Shown piece by piece: positions 39,204 through 50,013 of a stretch of 64,000 nt of DNA. Source of the DNA: Rhizobium sp. BK196 (GTDB lineage Bacteria > Pseudomonadota > Alphaproteobacteria > Rhizobiales > Rhizobiaceae). The position numbers and the translations under genes were made by a program. Below the pieces are notes generated by a model, which did no database searches, had not been told where the DNA came from, and worked only from the letters and a program-made list of their open reading frames with translations. How positions within the stretch are numbered: the first letter of the stretch is position 1; every line of letters begins with the position of its first letter. The stretch covers positions 248,001-312,000 of the forward strand of contig NZ_JACHZB010000005.1 of the NCBI RefSeq assembly GCF_014193255.1, given 5' to 3'.

Positions 39204-39326
39204 TTCTGTCAAACGACGTATGTTGTTTCGCGCAAACTCGTCTTATAGGCTTGCAGAATATTTTCGGTGTAAAGCCGCTCAATCGCCCGATTTGCGGTGA
39301 TCGCTGGTCAGGCGGTTGGAATTGAC

Positions 39327-40937
39327 ATGATTTCGTTTGCGGATACAGGCAAGGCAAAAACTCTCCATTTTGGGGATCTGACAATCGACGAAGCTTGCAT
39401 GTTTGCCCATCGCAACGGGCAGACTATCCAATTCACCAGAAACGAGCGCGCCCTGCTGCTCGCTTTCACCAGCAGTCCGCAACGTCTTATGACTCGCAGC
39501 CGTCTGCTAGATGAGATCGCTCAGCCGGGCTCCGATTCCTCCGATCGCAATATCGATTTTCTGGTCAACAGGTTGCGGCTGAAGCTGGGTGATAATGCAA
39601 AATCACCCATCTATATCGCCACCCAATATGGCGAGGGTTACGTCTGGATCGCGACGCCATCTCGCCGGGGTCCGATCGATGCATTCCTGGTCATCGGCCC
39701 AAGCTTCGAGCTTCAGAATCATCCGCTCCGTCAACAAGGCCTGTCCTTGATGGACAAACTTAGCGACCTGATTGCTGCAGGTATCGGCATCGGCCGCAGG
39801 GTCATTGTTGCCGACAGAAATCTTCTCTCTGCCTATGACAAGTCGCGCTATTTCCTGCAGGTGAGTTTTCATGCCGACACTGGCCGCCTCAATTGTGCGG
39901 CCACTCTGCGGGAAATGCCGTCAAAGCGGATCGTGAAAGCGTTTCGTCTGCATCTCGATGTCACAGATAATATCTCATTCGCAAACGAGGCGACGCGCGT
40001 ATCTCAAGGCGTTGTCGATACTTTGCAACAAGCCCTCGAAGAGGCCTCCAACGGGCTCGGCATACCCTTGGATGAAACGCCTGAAGCCCGGCTCCGAAGG
40101 GCCTCAGACCTGCTTTCGACCTCGAATCCGAAGTGGCTGGCAAGCGGCGAGCAACTTGCTAAAGGCCGCTCGCAGGACCCCTTCGATGCCGACGCCGCGA
40201 TTCAATGGGGCTTGCATCTCTTTGCGCGCCTTGTCCTGACCAGTCCGTTCGATGACGGCATGAGCCTGGAGGAACGCGATCGCATAGAGAGCGAGATCGA
40301 AGCGACCGTCCTGGACTGCCTGCCCGAAATCGAGGACAAACCGCTGCTGATGCTGGGCGCCGCCAAGCTTCTCTACTTCATCAACCGGGGCCATCTTGAC
40401 CTCGCCGAGGAAATTGTCGAGAGCGCCCTCACCCGCACCCAAGACTCCACTGCCGGTCTGCCCATTCTCGGACAGCTGCGATATGCCCGCGGGCGTTTTG
40501 ATGAAGCTGTCGGAATCTTCGATCAAGGCATTAGAGTGGCCGAACCGGGTTCCGAATTTCACCGCCACATGAGGGTCCTGAAGTGTATCGCAATGCTGGC
40601 TGCAGGCCACAGTGCGTCTTCGGCAGCACGGGCCACCGACATGGCTGACCTCGGCTCGGATTGCCCGCCTCAGATTCGCCTGATGATCGGCTGGATGGTC
40701 GCGGCGCCCGATCAAAGATTGTCGGATGCCTTGGAACACGCACTTGCGGCACTTGGTCCCGATCACGCTGCCGGCGCGATCGAGTATCTCTACTTCACCT
40801 CTGCGCGCCACGTAGCTCTGGAACAGGGTCGTGCAAACGTCATGCGCAACATGATCGCGCATGTGTCGCGATTGTACGGGAAACAAATCATTCCTGATTT
40901 TGTGCTTCGCAGCATCGGTTCCGTCGCGGCCGTCTAG
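39327..40937 (+). CDS. Winged-helix (OmpR-type) regulator with TPR-like C-terminal region
   Basis: This 536-residue protein has an N-terminal OmpR/PhoB-type winged helix (about 10-112): FGDLTIDEACMFAHRNGQTI, then FTRNERALLLAFTSSPQRLM, then NIDFLVNRLRLKLGDNAKSP and the wing IATQYGEGYVWI. There is no receiver domain and no membrane segment. The C-terminal 300 residues are helical with TPR-like repeats (for example GQLRYARGRFDEAVGIFDQG). The layout resembles HilA/CadC-type regulators without the membrane anchor. It lies just after the IS30 remnant. Targets are unknown, although the flanking lipoprotein gene is a candidate. Confidence 0.78.
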   Translation: MISFADTGKAKTLHFGDLTIDEACMFAHRNGQTIQFTRNERALLLAFTSSPQRLMTRSRLLDEIAQPGSDSSDRNIDFLVNRLRLKLGDNAKSPIYIATQYGEGYVWIATPSRRGPIDAFLVIGPSFELQNHPLRQQGLSLMDKLSDLIAAGIGIGRRVIVADRNLLSAYDKSRYFLQVSFHADTGRLNCAATLREMPSKRIVKAFRLHLDVTDNISFANEATRVSQGVVDTLQQALEEASNGLGIPLDETPEARLRRASDLLSTSNPKWLASGEQLAKGRSQDPFDADAAIQWGLHLFARLVLTSPFDDGMSLEERDRIESEIEATVLDCLPEIEDKPLLMLGAAKLLYFINRGHLDLAEEIVESALTRTQDSTAGLPILGQLRYARGRFDEAVGIFDQGIRVAEPGSEFHRHMRVLKCIAMLAAGHSASSAARATDMADLGSDCPPQIRLMIGWMVAAPDQRLSDALEHALAALGPDHAAGAIEYLYFTSARHVALEQGRANVMRNMIAHVSRLYGKQIIPDFVLRSIGSVAAV

Positions 40938-41192
40938 GCCACCAGCGGCCATCAGAATATCTGTAGAAGCGCTCGAGAGTCAGCCGCGCCAGCCGCTCGT
41001 TCGGATCAATTACGACGCCGGTTTTTTCAATTCTCAAATATTGCACAAACAATTGCCTGATAGCCACGACGGCTGTTGCCGGCCCGACATCACGTCCTGA
41101 CTGAGGACGGAAATCACGGACAACTGGTTGAAATTCCCAAGCGCGATGCGTCGAGCAAAACGCGCATTAAACTTTTTGAGGACCATGCGAAC

Positions 41193-41495
41193 ATGCCAAT
41201 TCAAGCCAGGCGTATCCGATACACCATCACACTTTCGGCAGTGCTCCTAAGTGCCGCCGGCGTCCTTCAGGGATGCATTTTGAGCGGGCAAGAACAACAG
41301 CGGGTGCAGGAGGAGAGGGACGGAGGAAAGAAATTAATGCAGGACGCACTGAAGGGAGGTTTTGCGCCAAGCGAAGGTGGGTCGGGTCAGACCACCCGGG
41401 GCACTTCCCCTACTCCGACGACACCGACCACGCCCACCACCCCAGCTGCTCCGAGTGGCTCGCCCAGCACCGGTACCGGCGGGGTTCCACTCTGA
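41193..41495 (+). CDS. Small Thr/Pro-rich lipoprotein
   Basis: This 100-residue protein starts at 41193 (MPIQARRIRY) with a signal sequence and a clear lipobox VLQGC (lipidated Cys about residue 28). Residues 30-60 are charged. The last 40 residues are low-complexity Thr/Pro/Ser/Gly with a P-T-T-P-T-T repeat. It should be anchored in the outer or inner membrane with a flexible tail. The coding frame extends upstream but without signal logic. I recognise no family. Confidence 0.6.
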   Translation: MPIQARRIRYTITLSAVLLSAAGVLQGCILSGQEQQRVQEERDGGKKLMQDALKGGFAPSEGGSGQTTRGTSPTPTTPTTPTTPAAPSGSPSTGTGGVPL

Positions 41496-41896
41496 AGGCG
41501 GCAGCCGGGCTCAAGGCTGTCTAATAATCAGCGGGACGCGGCCCGATCTCCATCCACGCGCCCCGCCGTGTTGTGCCAGTGGGTCGCCCCTCGTCGCCGA
41601 TCGCCGTGCTCGGGACGGCGAAAATGCCAGCCATCCACGGCGAAGCTACCAATCGACGCCTTCGTTGAACGAAACGCGGCCCGATCGCCGCATCTTCCAG
41701 TCGACGTCTCGCCTCTGACAGCCTGACGACATCGTAGCTTTCATCAGCTTTAACAAGTAGTCGGTCCGACGCGCGCCTGGGACGATTTAGGAAAAGCATC
41801 CGTCCCGAAAATAGGCGTTGATGTGAGATGCAACCTAATTGATAGTCTGGCCAACATCACACCGTGCCAACCAGTTAAAGAGAATGCTTTAAACCT
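41496..41896. other. Intergenic region with a 13-bp direct repeat
   Basis: This 401-base stretch has no convincing gene. ACGCGGCCCGATC occurs twice, at 41536-41548 and 41674-41686, 138 bases apart. A 92-codon frame on the minus strand (41521-41799) lacks a ribosome-binding site and recognisable features. The last 60 bases are AT-rich and probably carry the promoter of the M16 peptidase gene. Confidence 0.4.
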
Positions 41897-44734
41897 ATGA
41901 GATTTCAAAGTTTTTTGCGATTCCTGTTGGCGATCGCGCTTGCTGCAACATTTATGTCGGGATTGCCGGCTCGTGCTGAAAGCCCGTCCGCACCCTGGCC
42001 GCAGACGCTCAGCGACCTGCCGGCCGAACCTGGCATCCACTTCGGTACGCTCGAAAACGGCATGCGGTTTGCGATCATGCGCAACGCCACGCCGCCGGGA
42101 CAGGCGGCGATCCGTTTCCGGATCGGCGCCGGGTCGCTCGACGAGCGGGATGATCAGCAAGGGCTGGCGCATTTCCTCGAACATATGGCCTTCAAGGGCT
42201 CGACGCATGTTGCCGGTGACGAGATGATCCGCATCCTGCAGCGCAAGGGCCTGGCCTTCGGGCCGGACACCAATGCCAACACGTCCTATGATGAGACCGT
42301 CTACGCACTCGATCTTCCCGAGGTCGATGCGGACACGCTTTCGACCGGCCTGATGCTGATGCGCGAGACGGCGAGCGAGCTGACATTGGATGCCGGCGCC
42401 TTCGCCCGTGAGCGTGGCGTCATCCTGTCGGAAGAGCGACTGCGCGACACGCCGCAATATCGCGCCGCAATCGGCGTCACGAACTCCCTGCTTGCTGGCC
42501 AGCGCGTGACGATGCGCGCGCCGATCGGCAAGATCGACATTATCAGCAATGCGCCTGTCGATCTGTTGCGTGATTTCTACCATGCGAACTATCGGCCCGA
42601 TCGCGCCACGCTCATCGTGGTCGGCGATGTCGATCCCACTGCCATGGAACTGGAAATCAGGCAGCACTTCGGCGATTGGAAGGTCGCTACCCCTGCCCCG
42701 CACAGGCCCGATCTAGGCACGCTGAAGCCGAAAGGCGAAAGCGCCGAGGTCATCACCGTTCCGGGCGGCACAACAAATGTCCAGATCGCCTGGACGCGAC
42801 CCTATGATGCTTCGCCTGACACTTTTGCCAAGCGGCGCCAGCAGCTGGTTGAAGATCTCGGTCTCCTGGTACTCAAACGTCGGCTGGGCGCCATGGCCAG
42901 CAGAGCCGATGCACCTTTCATCAGCGCCTCCGTCGGTTCTCAGGATCTGTTCGACTCCGCCCATATCGTTGTCGTCATGGCGAATTCCGAGACAGACAAA
43001 TGGCAGCAGGCGCTCGTGGCTATCGATCAGGAACAGCGTCGTTTCCAACAATTCGGCGCCGAGCAGACCGAGCTTGATCGCGAAATCGTCGAATATCGCT
43101 CTCTCCTTGAAGCCGCCGCCGCCGGTGCTGCGACACGCACGAGCACCGACATCGCTTCCATGCTGGCGAGCAGCGTGGATGACAATCAGGTCTTCACCTC
43201 CCCCGCGGAAAATCTTTCGATGTTCGAGACGATCACCAAGGACCTGACAGCGGCCGAGGTCAACGAGGTTGTCGCAGGTGTCTTTTCCGGGAACGGCCCG
43301 CAGCTCGTCCTGCAGACCGCTCAAGCGCCAAAGGGCGGCGCCAGCGGCATCAGACAGGCATATGACGCCTCCCGTGCCGTTCCAGTCACCGCGCCGTCCG
43401 CTGCGGCAGCGGTCGTCTGGCCCTATACCCATTTCGGTGAACCTGGCGCTGTCGTCGAACGTCGCGTCGTCGAGGATCTTGGCCTGACCATGGTGCGCTT
43501 TGCCAACGGCGTGCGGCTGACCATCAAGCCGACCAAGCTGCGCGCCAACGAAGTGCTGGTGCGCGAGGATATTGGTCGCGGCCGGCTGGGATTGCCAAAT
43601 GACCATCCCCTTGCGATCTGGACATCGCCGGCCGTCGTCCTGTCGGGCACCAAGGCTATGGATTACCCGGATTTACAGAAAGCGCTGGCCGCCAAAATCG
43701 CCGGCATCGATTTCTCGGTGGATGACAGCTCCTTCCAGTTCACCGGCCAGACACAGACGGGGGATCTTGCGACGCAATTGCAGATCATGGCAGCTTACAC
43801 TTCCGATCCCACCTACCGACCGGAAGTTTTCAAGCGAGTCCGACAAGCCTACTTGAACAACCTTGATCAATATGAGGCGACGCCAGGGGCCGTCATCGGC
43901 CGCGATTTCGCAGGCCTCGTGCATTCCGGCGACCCGCGCTGGACGTTCCCGGACAAGGCGCAATTGTCCGCCACGAAACTGGAAGATTTCGAAGCGCTGT
44001 TCCGGCCGCAAATTTCCGCAGGCCCCATCGATGTCACCATTGTCGGCGACATAACGGCGGACGAGGCAATCCGCCTGACGGCTGAAACCTTCGGGGCTTT
44101 GCCGGCTCGCCCGGACGCGACAATAGACAATGTTGCAAACGATGTGCGTTTCCCTGCCCCCACCGAAAAACCCGTCATGCGGACCCATAACGGCCGGGAC
44201 GATAACGCCGCGGCGATTGTCGCCGCCCCCGTTGGCGATATGCTCTCGGATATTCAGCGGGGCTTTACCGCCAACGTCGCCGGCCAAATCTTCGAAAACA
44301 GGCTGATCGACCAGTTCCGCATTGCCGAAGGCGCGACCTATAGTCCACAGGGCGCAATGGACCTGTCGTGGGACATTCCTGGCTATGGCTACGCCTATCT
44401 CTATGTCGAGACGACGCCGGACAAGGTCGAGAATTTCTATGCGCTCGTGGACAAGATCGCTGATGATCTCAGGTCAAACGATGTCTCGCCGGACGAACTG
44501 GTCAGGGCCCGGGCTCCGATCATCGAAACATTGAAGCATCAGCAGCAGAGTAACGAATATTGGGTGCAGTATCTGAACGGCGCTCAAACCGACCCTCGCC
44601 GTTTGGAACGGATACGCGACAATCTCAGCGGCTACGACAAAGTCACCGTCGATGATATCCGCCGGTTTGCCATGACCTACTTCCAGCCGGATAAATTCTG
44701 GAAATTCGAGGTGCTGCCGGCCGCGGTACGATAG
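41897..44734 (+). CDS. Exported M16-family zinc metallopeptidase
   Basis: This 945-residue peptidase of the pitrilysin/insulinase family has a signal peptide (about 1-27, ending LPARA) and should be periplasmic. The inverted zinc motif H92-F-L-E-H96 is followed 76 residues later by the third ligand Glu172 (RERGVILSEE). The protein has the usual two halves: an active N-terminal half and an inactive C-terminal half (about 500-945) containing the repeat of the fold. Rhizobial members are often paired with a second M16 gene, but this one is single. It probably degrades periplasmic peptides. Confidence 0.9.
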   Translation: MRFQSFLRFLLAIALAATFMSGLPARAESPSAPWPQTLSDLPAEPGIHFGTLENGMRFAIMRNATPPGQAAIRFRIGAGSLDERDDQQGLAHFLEHMAFKGSTHVAGDEMIRILQRKGLAFGPDTNANTSYDETVYALDLPEVDADTLSTGLMLMRETASELTLDAGAFARERGVILSEERLRDTPQYRAAIGVTNSLLAGQRVTMRAPIGKIDIISNAPVDLLRDFYHANYRPDRATLIVVGDVDPTAMELEIRQHFGDWKVATPAPHRPDLGTLKPKGESAEVITVPGGTTNVQIAWTRPYDASPDTFAKRRQQLVEDLGLLVLKRRLGAMASRADAPFISASVGSQDLFDSAHIVVVMANSETDKWQQALVAIDQEQRRFQQFGAEQTELDREIVEYRSLLEAAAAGAATRTSTDIASMLASSVDDNQVFTSPAENLSMFETITKDLTAAEVNEVVAGVFSGNGPQLVLQTAQAPKGGASGIRQAYDASRAVPVTAPSAAAAVVWPYTHFGEPGAVVERRVVEDLGLTMVRFANGVRLTIKPTKLRANEVLVREDIGRGRLGLPNDHPLAIWTSPAVVLSGTKAMDYPDLQKALAAKIAGIDFSVDDSSFQFTGQTQTGDLATQLQIMAAYTSDPTYRPEVFKRVRQAYLNNLDQYEATPGAVIGRDFAGLVHSGDPRWTFPDKAQLSATKLEDFEALFRPQISAGPIDVTIVGDITADEAIRLTAETFGALPARPDATIDNVANDVRFPAPTEKPVMRTHNGRDDNAAAIVAAPVGDMLSDIQRGFTANVAGQIFENRLIDQFRIAEGATYSPQGAMDLSWDIPGYGYAYLYVETTPDKVENFYALVDKIADDLRSNDVSPDELVRARAPIIETLKHQQQSNEYWVQYLNGAQTDPRRLERIRDNLSGYDKVTVDDIRRFAMTYFQPDKFWKFEVLPAAVR

Positions 44735-44900
44735 CCACTGCGAGCTTTGAAGGCGGCGGCATGGTCCGGTTTTGCTGGTTTCCGCCTGCAGGGCGTCGCT
44801 TTCGGGACGGCGCTCGGATCTTTCTGGTCTACTCTATGACAAGCAATCGCTGCGGGAGGAGCTGTAGCGCGTTGCCTTGATTTCAACGGAGGAGACGGAA

Positions 44901-46091
44901 ATGAGCAAGAACCGTGGCGTCGTCTATTTGCGGCCCGGAAAAGTGGAAGTCCGCGACATCGACGATCCGAAACTCGAGGCGCCGGATGGCCGCCGCATCG
45001 AACATGGCGTTATCCTGAAAGTCATCTCCACCAATATCTGCGGCTCAGATCAGCACATGGTGCGCGGCCGCACTACGGCGATGCCGGGCCTCGTGTTGGG
45101 ACACGAGATTACCGGTGAAATCATTGAAAAAGGCATCGATGTGGAAATGCTCGATGTCGGAGACATCGTGTCCGTGCCCTTCAATGTGGCCTGCGGGCGC
45201 TGCCGCTGCTGCAAATCACAGGACACCGGCGTCTGCCTGACGGTCAATCCGTCACGTGCCGGCGGCGCCTACGGCTATGTCGACATGGGCGGCTGGATCG
45301 GTGGCCAGGCTCGTTATGTCACGGTCCCCTACGCCGATTTCAACCTCTTGAAAATCCCCGATCGCGACAAGGCGATGGCCAAGATCCGTGATCTCACCAT
45401 GCTCTCCGATATCCTGCCGACTGGTTTCCACGGCGCGGTCAGAGCCGGCGTCGGCGTCGGCTCTACCGTTTACGTCGCAGGTGCAGGCCCGGTCGGTCTT
45501 GCAGCGGCGGCATCCGCCCGCATCCTCGGCGCGGCCGTCGTGATGATTGGCGATTTCAACAAGGACCGCCTCGCCCATGCCAGCCGTGTCGGTTTCGAAG
45601 CCATCGATCTGTCGAAGAGCGACCGGCTCGGAGATATGATCGCGCAGGTGGTCGGCACCAATGAAGTGGACAGCGCCATCGATGCCGTCGGCTTCGAAGC
45701 GCGTGGACATTCCGGCGGTGAACAGCCGGCGATCGTGCTGAACCAGATGATGGAGATCACCCGCGCCGCCGGCTCCATCGGCATTCCCGGCCTCTACGTC
45801 ACGGAAGATCCAGGTGCAGTGGACAATGCGGCCAAGCATGGCAGCCTCTCGCTTCGTTTCGGCCTTGGCTGGGCGAAGGCGCAGTCGTTCCATACCGGCC
45901 AGACACCGGTGCTCAAATATAACCGCCAGCTCATGCAGGCGATCTTGCATGACCGGCTTCCGATCGCCGACATCGTCAATGCGAAGGTGATTTCGCTTGA
46001 GGATGCCGCCCAGGGCTATGAGAGCTTTGACCAGGGTGCGGCGACGAAATTCGTCCTCGATCCGCATGGCACAATCGCCAAGGCGGCCTGA
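44901..46091 (+). CDS. fdhA: Glutathione-independent formaldehyde dehydrogenase
   Basis: This 396-residue zinc-containing alcohol-dehydrogenase-family enzyme oxidises formaldehyde with NAD+. The catalytic zinc site is Cys47 (TNICGSDQHM) and His68 (GHEITGE). The structural zinc cysteines are at 98, 101, 104 and 112. The cofactor motif is AGAGPVGLAAAASARILGA, and DAVGFEARGH with an insertion before it is typical of the P. putida-type enzyme. The start at 44901 follows GGAGGAGACGG. A terminator follows directly. Confidence 0.92.
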   Translation: MSKNRGVVYLRPGKVEVRDIDDPKLEAPDGRRIEHGVILKVISTNICGSDQHMVRGRTTAMPGLVLGHEITGEIIEKGIDVEMLDVGDIVSVPFNVACGRCRCCKSQDTGVCLTVNPSRAGGAYGYVDMGGWIGGQARYVTVPYADFNLLKIPDRDKAMAKIRDLTMLSDILPTGFHGAVRAGVGVGSTVYVAGAGPVGLAAAASARILGAAVVMIGDFNKDRLAHASRVGFEAIDLSKSDRLGDMIAQVVGTNEVDSAIDAVGFEARGHSGGEQPAIVLNQMMEITRAAGSIGIPGLYVTEDPGAVDNAAKHGSLSLRFGLGWAKAQSFHTGQTPVLKYNRQLMQAILHDRLPIADIVNAKVISLEDAAQGYESFDQGAATKFVLDPHGTIAKAA

Positions 46092-46103
46092 TCGATACGA
46101 TGT

Positions 46104-46130
46104 GCCGGGGCGGAAACGTCCCGGCATTTC
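46104..46130 (+). terminator. Rho-independent terminator after fdhA
   Basis: The arms TGCCGGGGCG and CGTCCCGGCA pair with one G-U, around a GAAA tetraloop, and are followed by TTTCCT. It begins 13 bases after the stop codon. Confidence 0.8.
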
Positions 46131-46548
46131 CTATCGGGGTTGGCCGCCCCTCCCCCCATACTGAGTTTTCGAGGCTCGCCGCTTCTGGCTCATACGCGCG
46201 GTGCTCTGCGCCGCTGCGGGCCCGTCAAGACATCCCTCGCAAATCGATGCGACTTTGCCTGCATTTGCGACGTCATCCTATAATTGGTGGCGCCAAAGCG
46301 GACGTCGATCTTCTCTCTGAGCGCGAACCAGTCGCTATAGCGTGTCCGTTGGCGACCACGCGTTCTCGCTTTGTTAGCGAGGTCTCCCCGATCCTTCCAC
46401 TGTCAGCGTGCGACGTCCGTACAATATCGGGTTAATGCCAAAGCATCAGCCGCAATTATCTGTGGAACAATACAATATAGTTAACGCAATCATAACTTTG
46501 GCGGATTCTACTGTGAAGCAGGGCTGCGTTTGATGGAATCACTATACG
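46131..46548. other. Long upstream region of the RTX gene
   Basis: These 418 bases contain no credible gene; the open frame running through the first 300 bases has no recognisable product. The GC content falls sharply after about 46430, and the last 120 bases look like a promoter region (TATAATTGG near 46280, TACAATATAG near 46471). A near-CtrA site with one mismatch lies at 46481-46495. Confidence 0.4.
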
Positions 46549-48937
<2,389 letters not shown>

Positions 48938-48971
48938 GAGCAGGCTGGCTATTCAAGCGGCGAACCTGCGT

Positions 48972-48998
48972 GGGCTCCTTTCCGGAGCCCCTTTTTTC
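48972..48998 (+). terminator. Rho-independent terminator after the RTX gene
   Basis: The stem GGGCTCC/GGAGCCC with a 5-base loop is followed by CTTTTTTCC, 34 bases after the stop codon. Confidence 0.88.
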
Positions 48999-49061
48999 CT
49001 TCTCGCACGCAGATACCGCACCACATTGTCGGTGCGCCCCATCAGACAAGCGCAGAAATCA

Positions 49062-49345
49062 TTGCCCTGTGTCGCCTATATCGTTCACCTCATTGCCGCC
49101 TTCCTGACCAACAGCCTGCCACATTTCGTCAACGGCGTCAGCGGCAGGCCCTTTCGAGCGTCTTTCGTTCGGCTGCAGGGTGCTAAGCTCAGTTCACCGG
49201 TTACCAATGTCCTCTGGGGCTGGTTCAATTTCCTCGTGGCCTTCCTTCTCTTCGCCAATGTCGGCCCGCTCTATATCGGAACCCCGTCGACGCGATTTTC
49301 GTTGCGGCGGGCGCTCTTCTAACCGGTGTGGTGCGGCGCAGATCT
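49062..49345 (+). pseudogene. Frameshifted small membrane protein gene
   Basis: From about 49062 the frame encodes AYIVHLIAAFLTNSLPHFVNG, then LSSPVTNVLWGWFNFLVAFLLFANVGPLYIG, a two- or three-helix membrane protein that looks like a family of about 120 residues seen beside regulators in rhizobia. At about 49280 the reading frame breaks: the original frame ends in TPSTRFSLRRALF, while one base away the frame reads NPVDAIFVAAGALLTGVV, a plausible last membrane helix. There is no good start codon (TTG at 49062 or GTG at 49032). It is probably a decayed gene, or a sequencing error. Confidence 0.5.
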
Positions 49346-49368
49346 TCGGGCGAGACAACGCCTGAACT

Positions 49369-49423
49369 AGTGACTTGCATGATGCAAGTAACTTCTGTAG
49401 TGACTTTCATCATGCAACGAACA
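49369..49423. promoter_or_regulatory. Repeated palindromic operator at the HxlR gene
   Basis: AGTGACTTGCAT-G-ATGCAAGTAACT (49369-49393) is a 25-base palindrome with one mismatch. A second copy, AGTGACTTTCAT-C-ATGCAA (49399-49417), begins exactly 30 bases later and overlaps the start codon at 49412. Two in-phase sites over the regulator's own start suggest autorepression. Confidence 0.65.
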
Positions 49424-49918
49424 AGCTTCGCCAATTTCAAATGCCCGGCCGCCCGCGCGCTCGACAGCGTCGGCGACTGGTGGAGCATGATGATCCTACG
49501 CGATGCCTTTCACGGACTGACGCGCTTCGACCAATTCCAGAAAAGCCTTGGCGTGGCGCCCAACATCCTGACGCGGCGGCTCGCGCATCTGGTCGATGAA
49601 GGACTGTTCGAAAAGCGCCTCTACAACGAGCGCCCTGCCCGCTACGAATATGTGCTGACGGACAAGGGGCGCGATTTCTTCCCCGTCCTGATGGCCCTGT
49701 TTTCCTGGGGACGCCGGCACGTTCCGCAAGAGGATCTTGCGTTCCTGCTCGGCAATGCCGCTTCCGGCGAGGAACGACAACCCGTGCTGGTGGATGCAGC
49801 CAGCGGCGAAGAATTGAAACCCGAAAACACCTGTCTGCTGCCGGGACCGGCTGCTGACGAAGGCGACCGCGAACGGATCGCCCGCATGCGCGCCTACTAT
49901 CTCGGCATCGACGCGTAG
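49412..49918 (+). CDS. HxlR-family transcriptional regulator
   Basis: This 168-residue protein is a winged-helix HxlR regulator: RTSFANFKCPAARALDSVGD, WWSMMILRDAFHGLTRFDQF and LGVAPNILTRRLAHLVDEGL cover residues about 3-70. Cys11 sits at the position that senses oxidants or electrophiles in several HxlR proteins. The start at 49412 matches the family N-terminus (MQRTSFANF); an ATG at 49382 would also lie within an operator. No good ribosome-binding site is visible, so translation may be leaderless. It may control itself, fabF downstream or the decayed gene upstream. Confidence 0.85.
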   Translation: MQRTSFANFKCPAARALDSVGDWWSMMILRDAFHGLTRFDQFQKSLGVAPNILTRRLAHLVDEGLFEKRLYNERPARYEYVLTDKGRDFFPVLMALFSWGRRHVPQEDLAFLLGNAASGEERQPVLVDAASGEELKPENTCLLPGPAADEGDRERIARMRAYYLGIDA

Positions 49919-50002
49919 AGCATTTCCAATGCTCTATCTCTTTGTTTTTACGCAGTTCCGAACGCAAACCAGCTCCGCAGTCTTGCTGGAATTGCTTTAG
50001 AA
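49916..50002. repeat. Rhizobial palindromic intergenic repeat between hxlR-type gene and fabF
   Basis: The sequence starts in the HxlR stop codon with the imperfect palindrome TAGAGCATT/AATGCTCTA, continues CTCTTTGTTTTTACGCAGTT and ends near CTGGAATTGCTTTAGA. As I recall, this is one of the most abundant intergenic repeats of Rhizobium chromosomes, here in a slightly diverged copy. Confidence 0.6.
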
Positions 50003-50013
50003 AGGAAAAATCC

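Noticed and set aside
41521..41799. 92-codon minus-strand frame in the gap before the M16 gene
   Set aside because: No ribosome-binding site, arginine-rich and without recognisable features; kept only as a remark in the intergenic entry.
46481..46495. TTAA-N7-ATAA resembling a CtrA site before the RTX gene
   Set aside because: One mismatch in an AT-rich promoter stretch is not enough to call a site.
49278..49303. GGAAC-N17-CGTT inside the decayed membrane-protein gene
   Set aside because: About one chance match is expected in a window of this size, and it lies within former coding sequence over 100 bases from the HxlR start.
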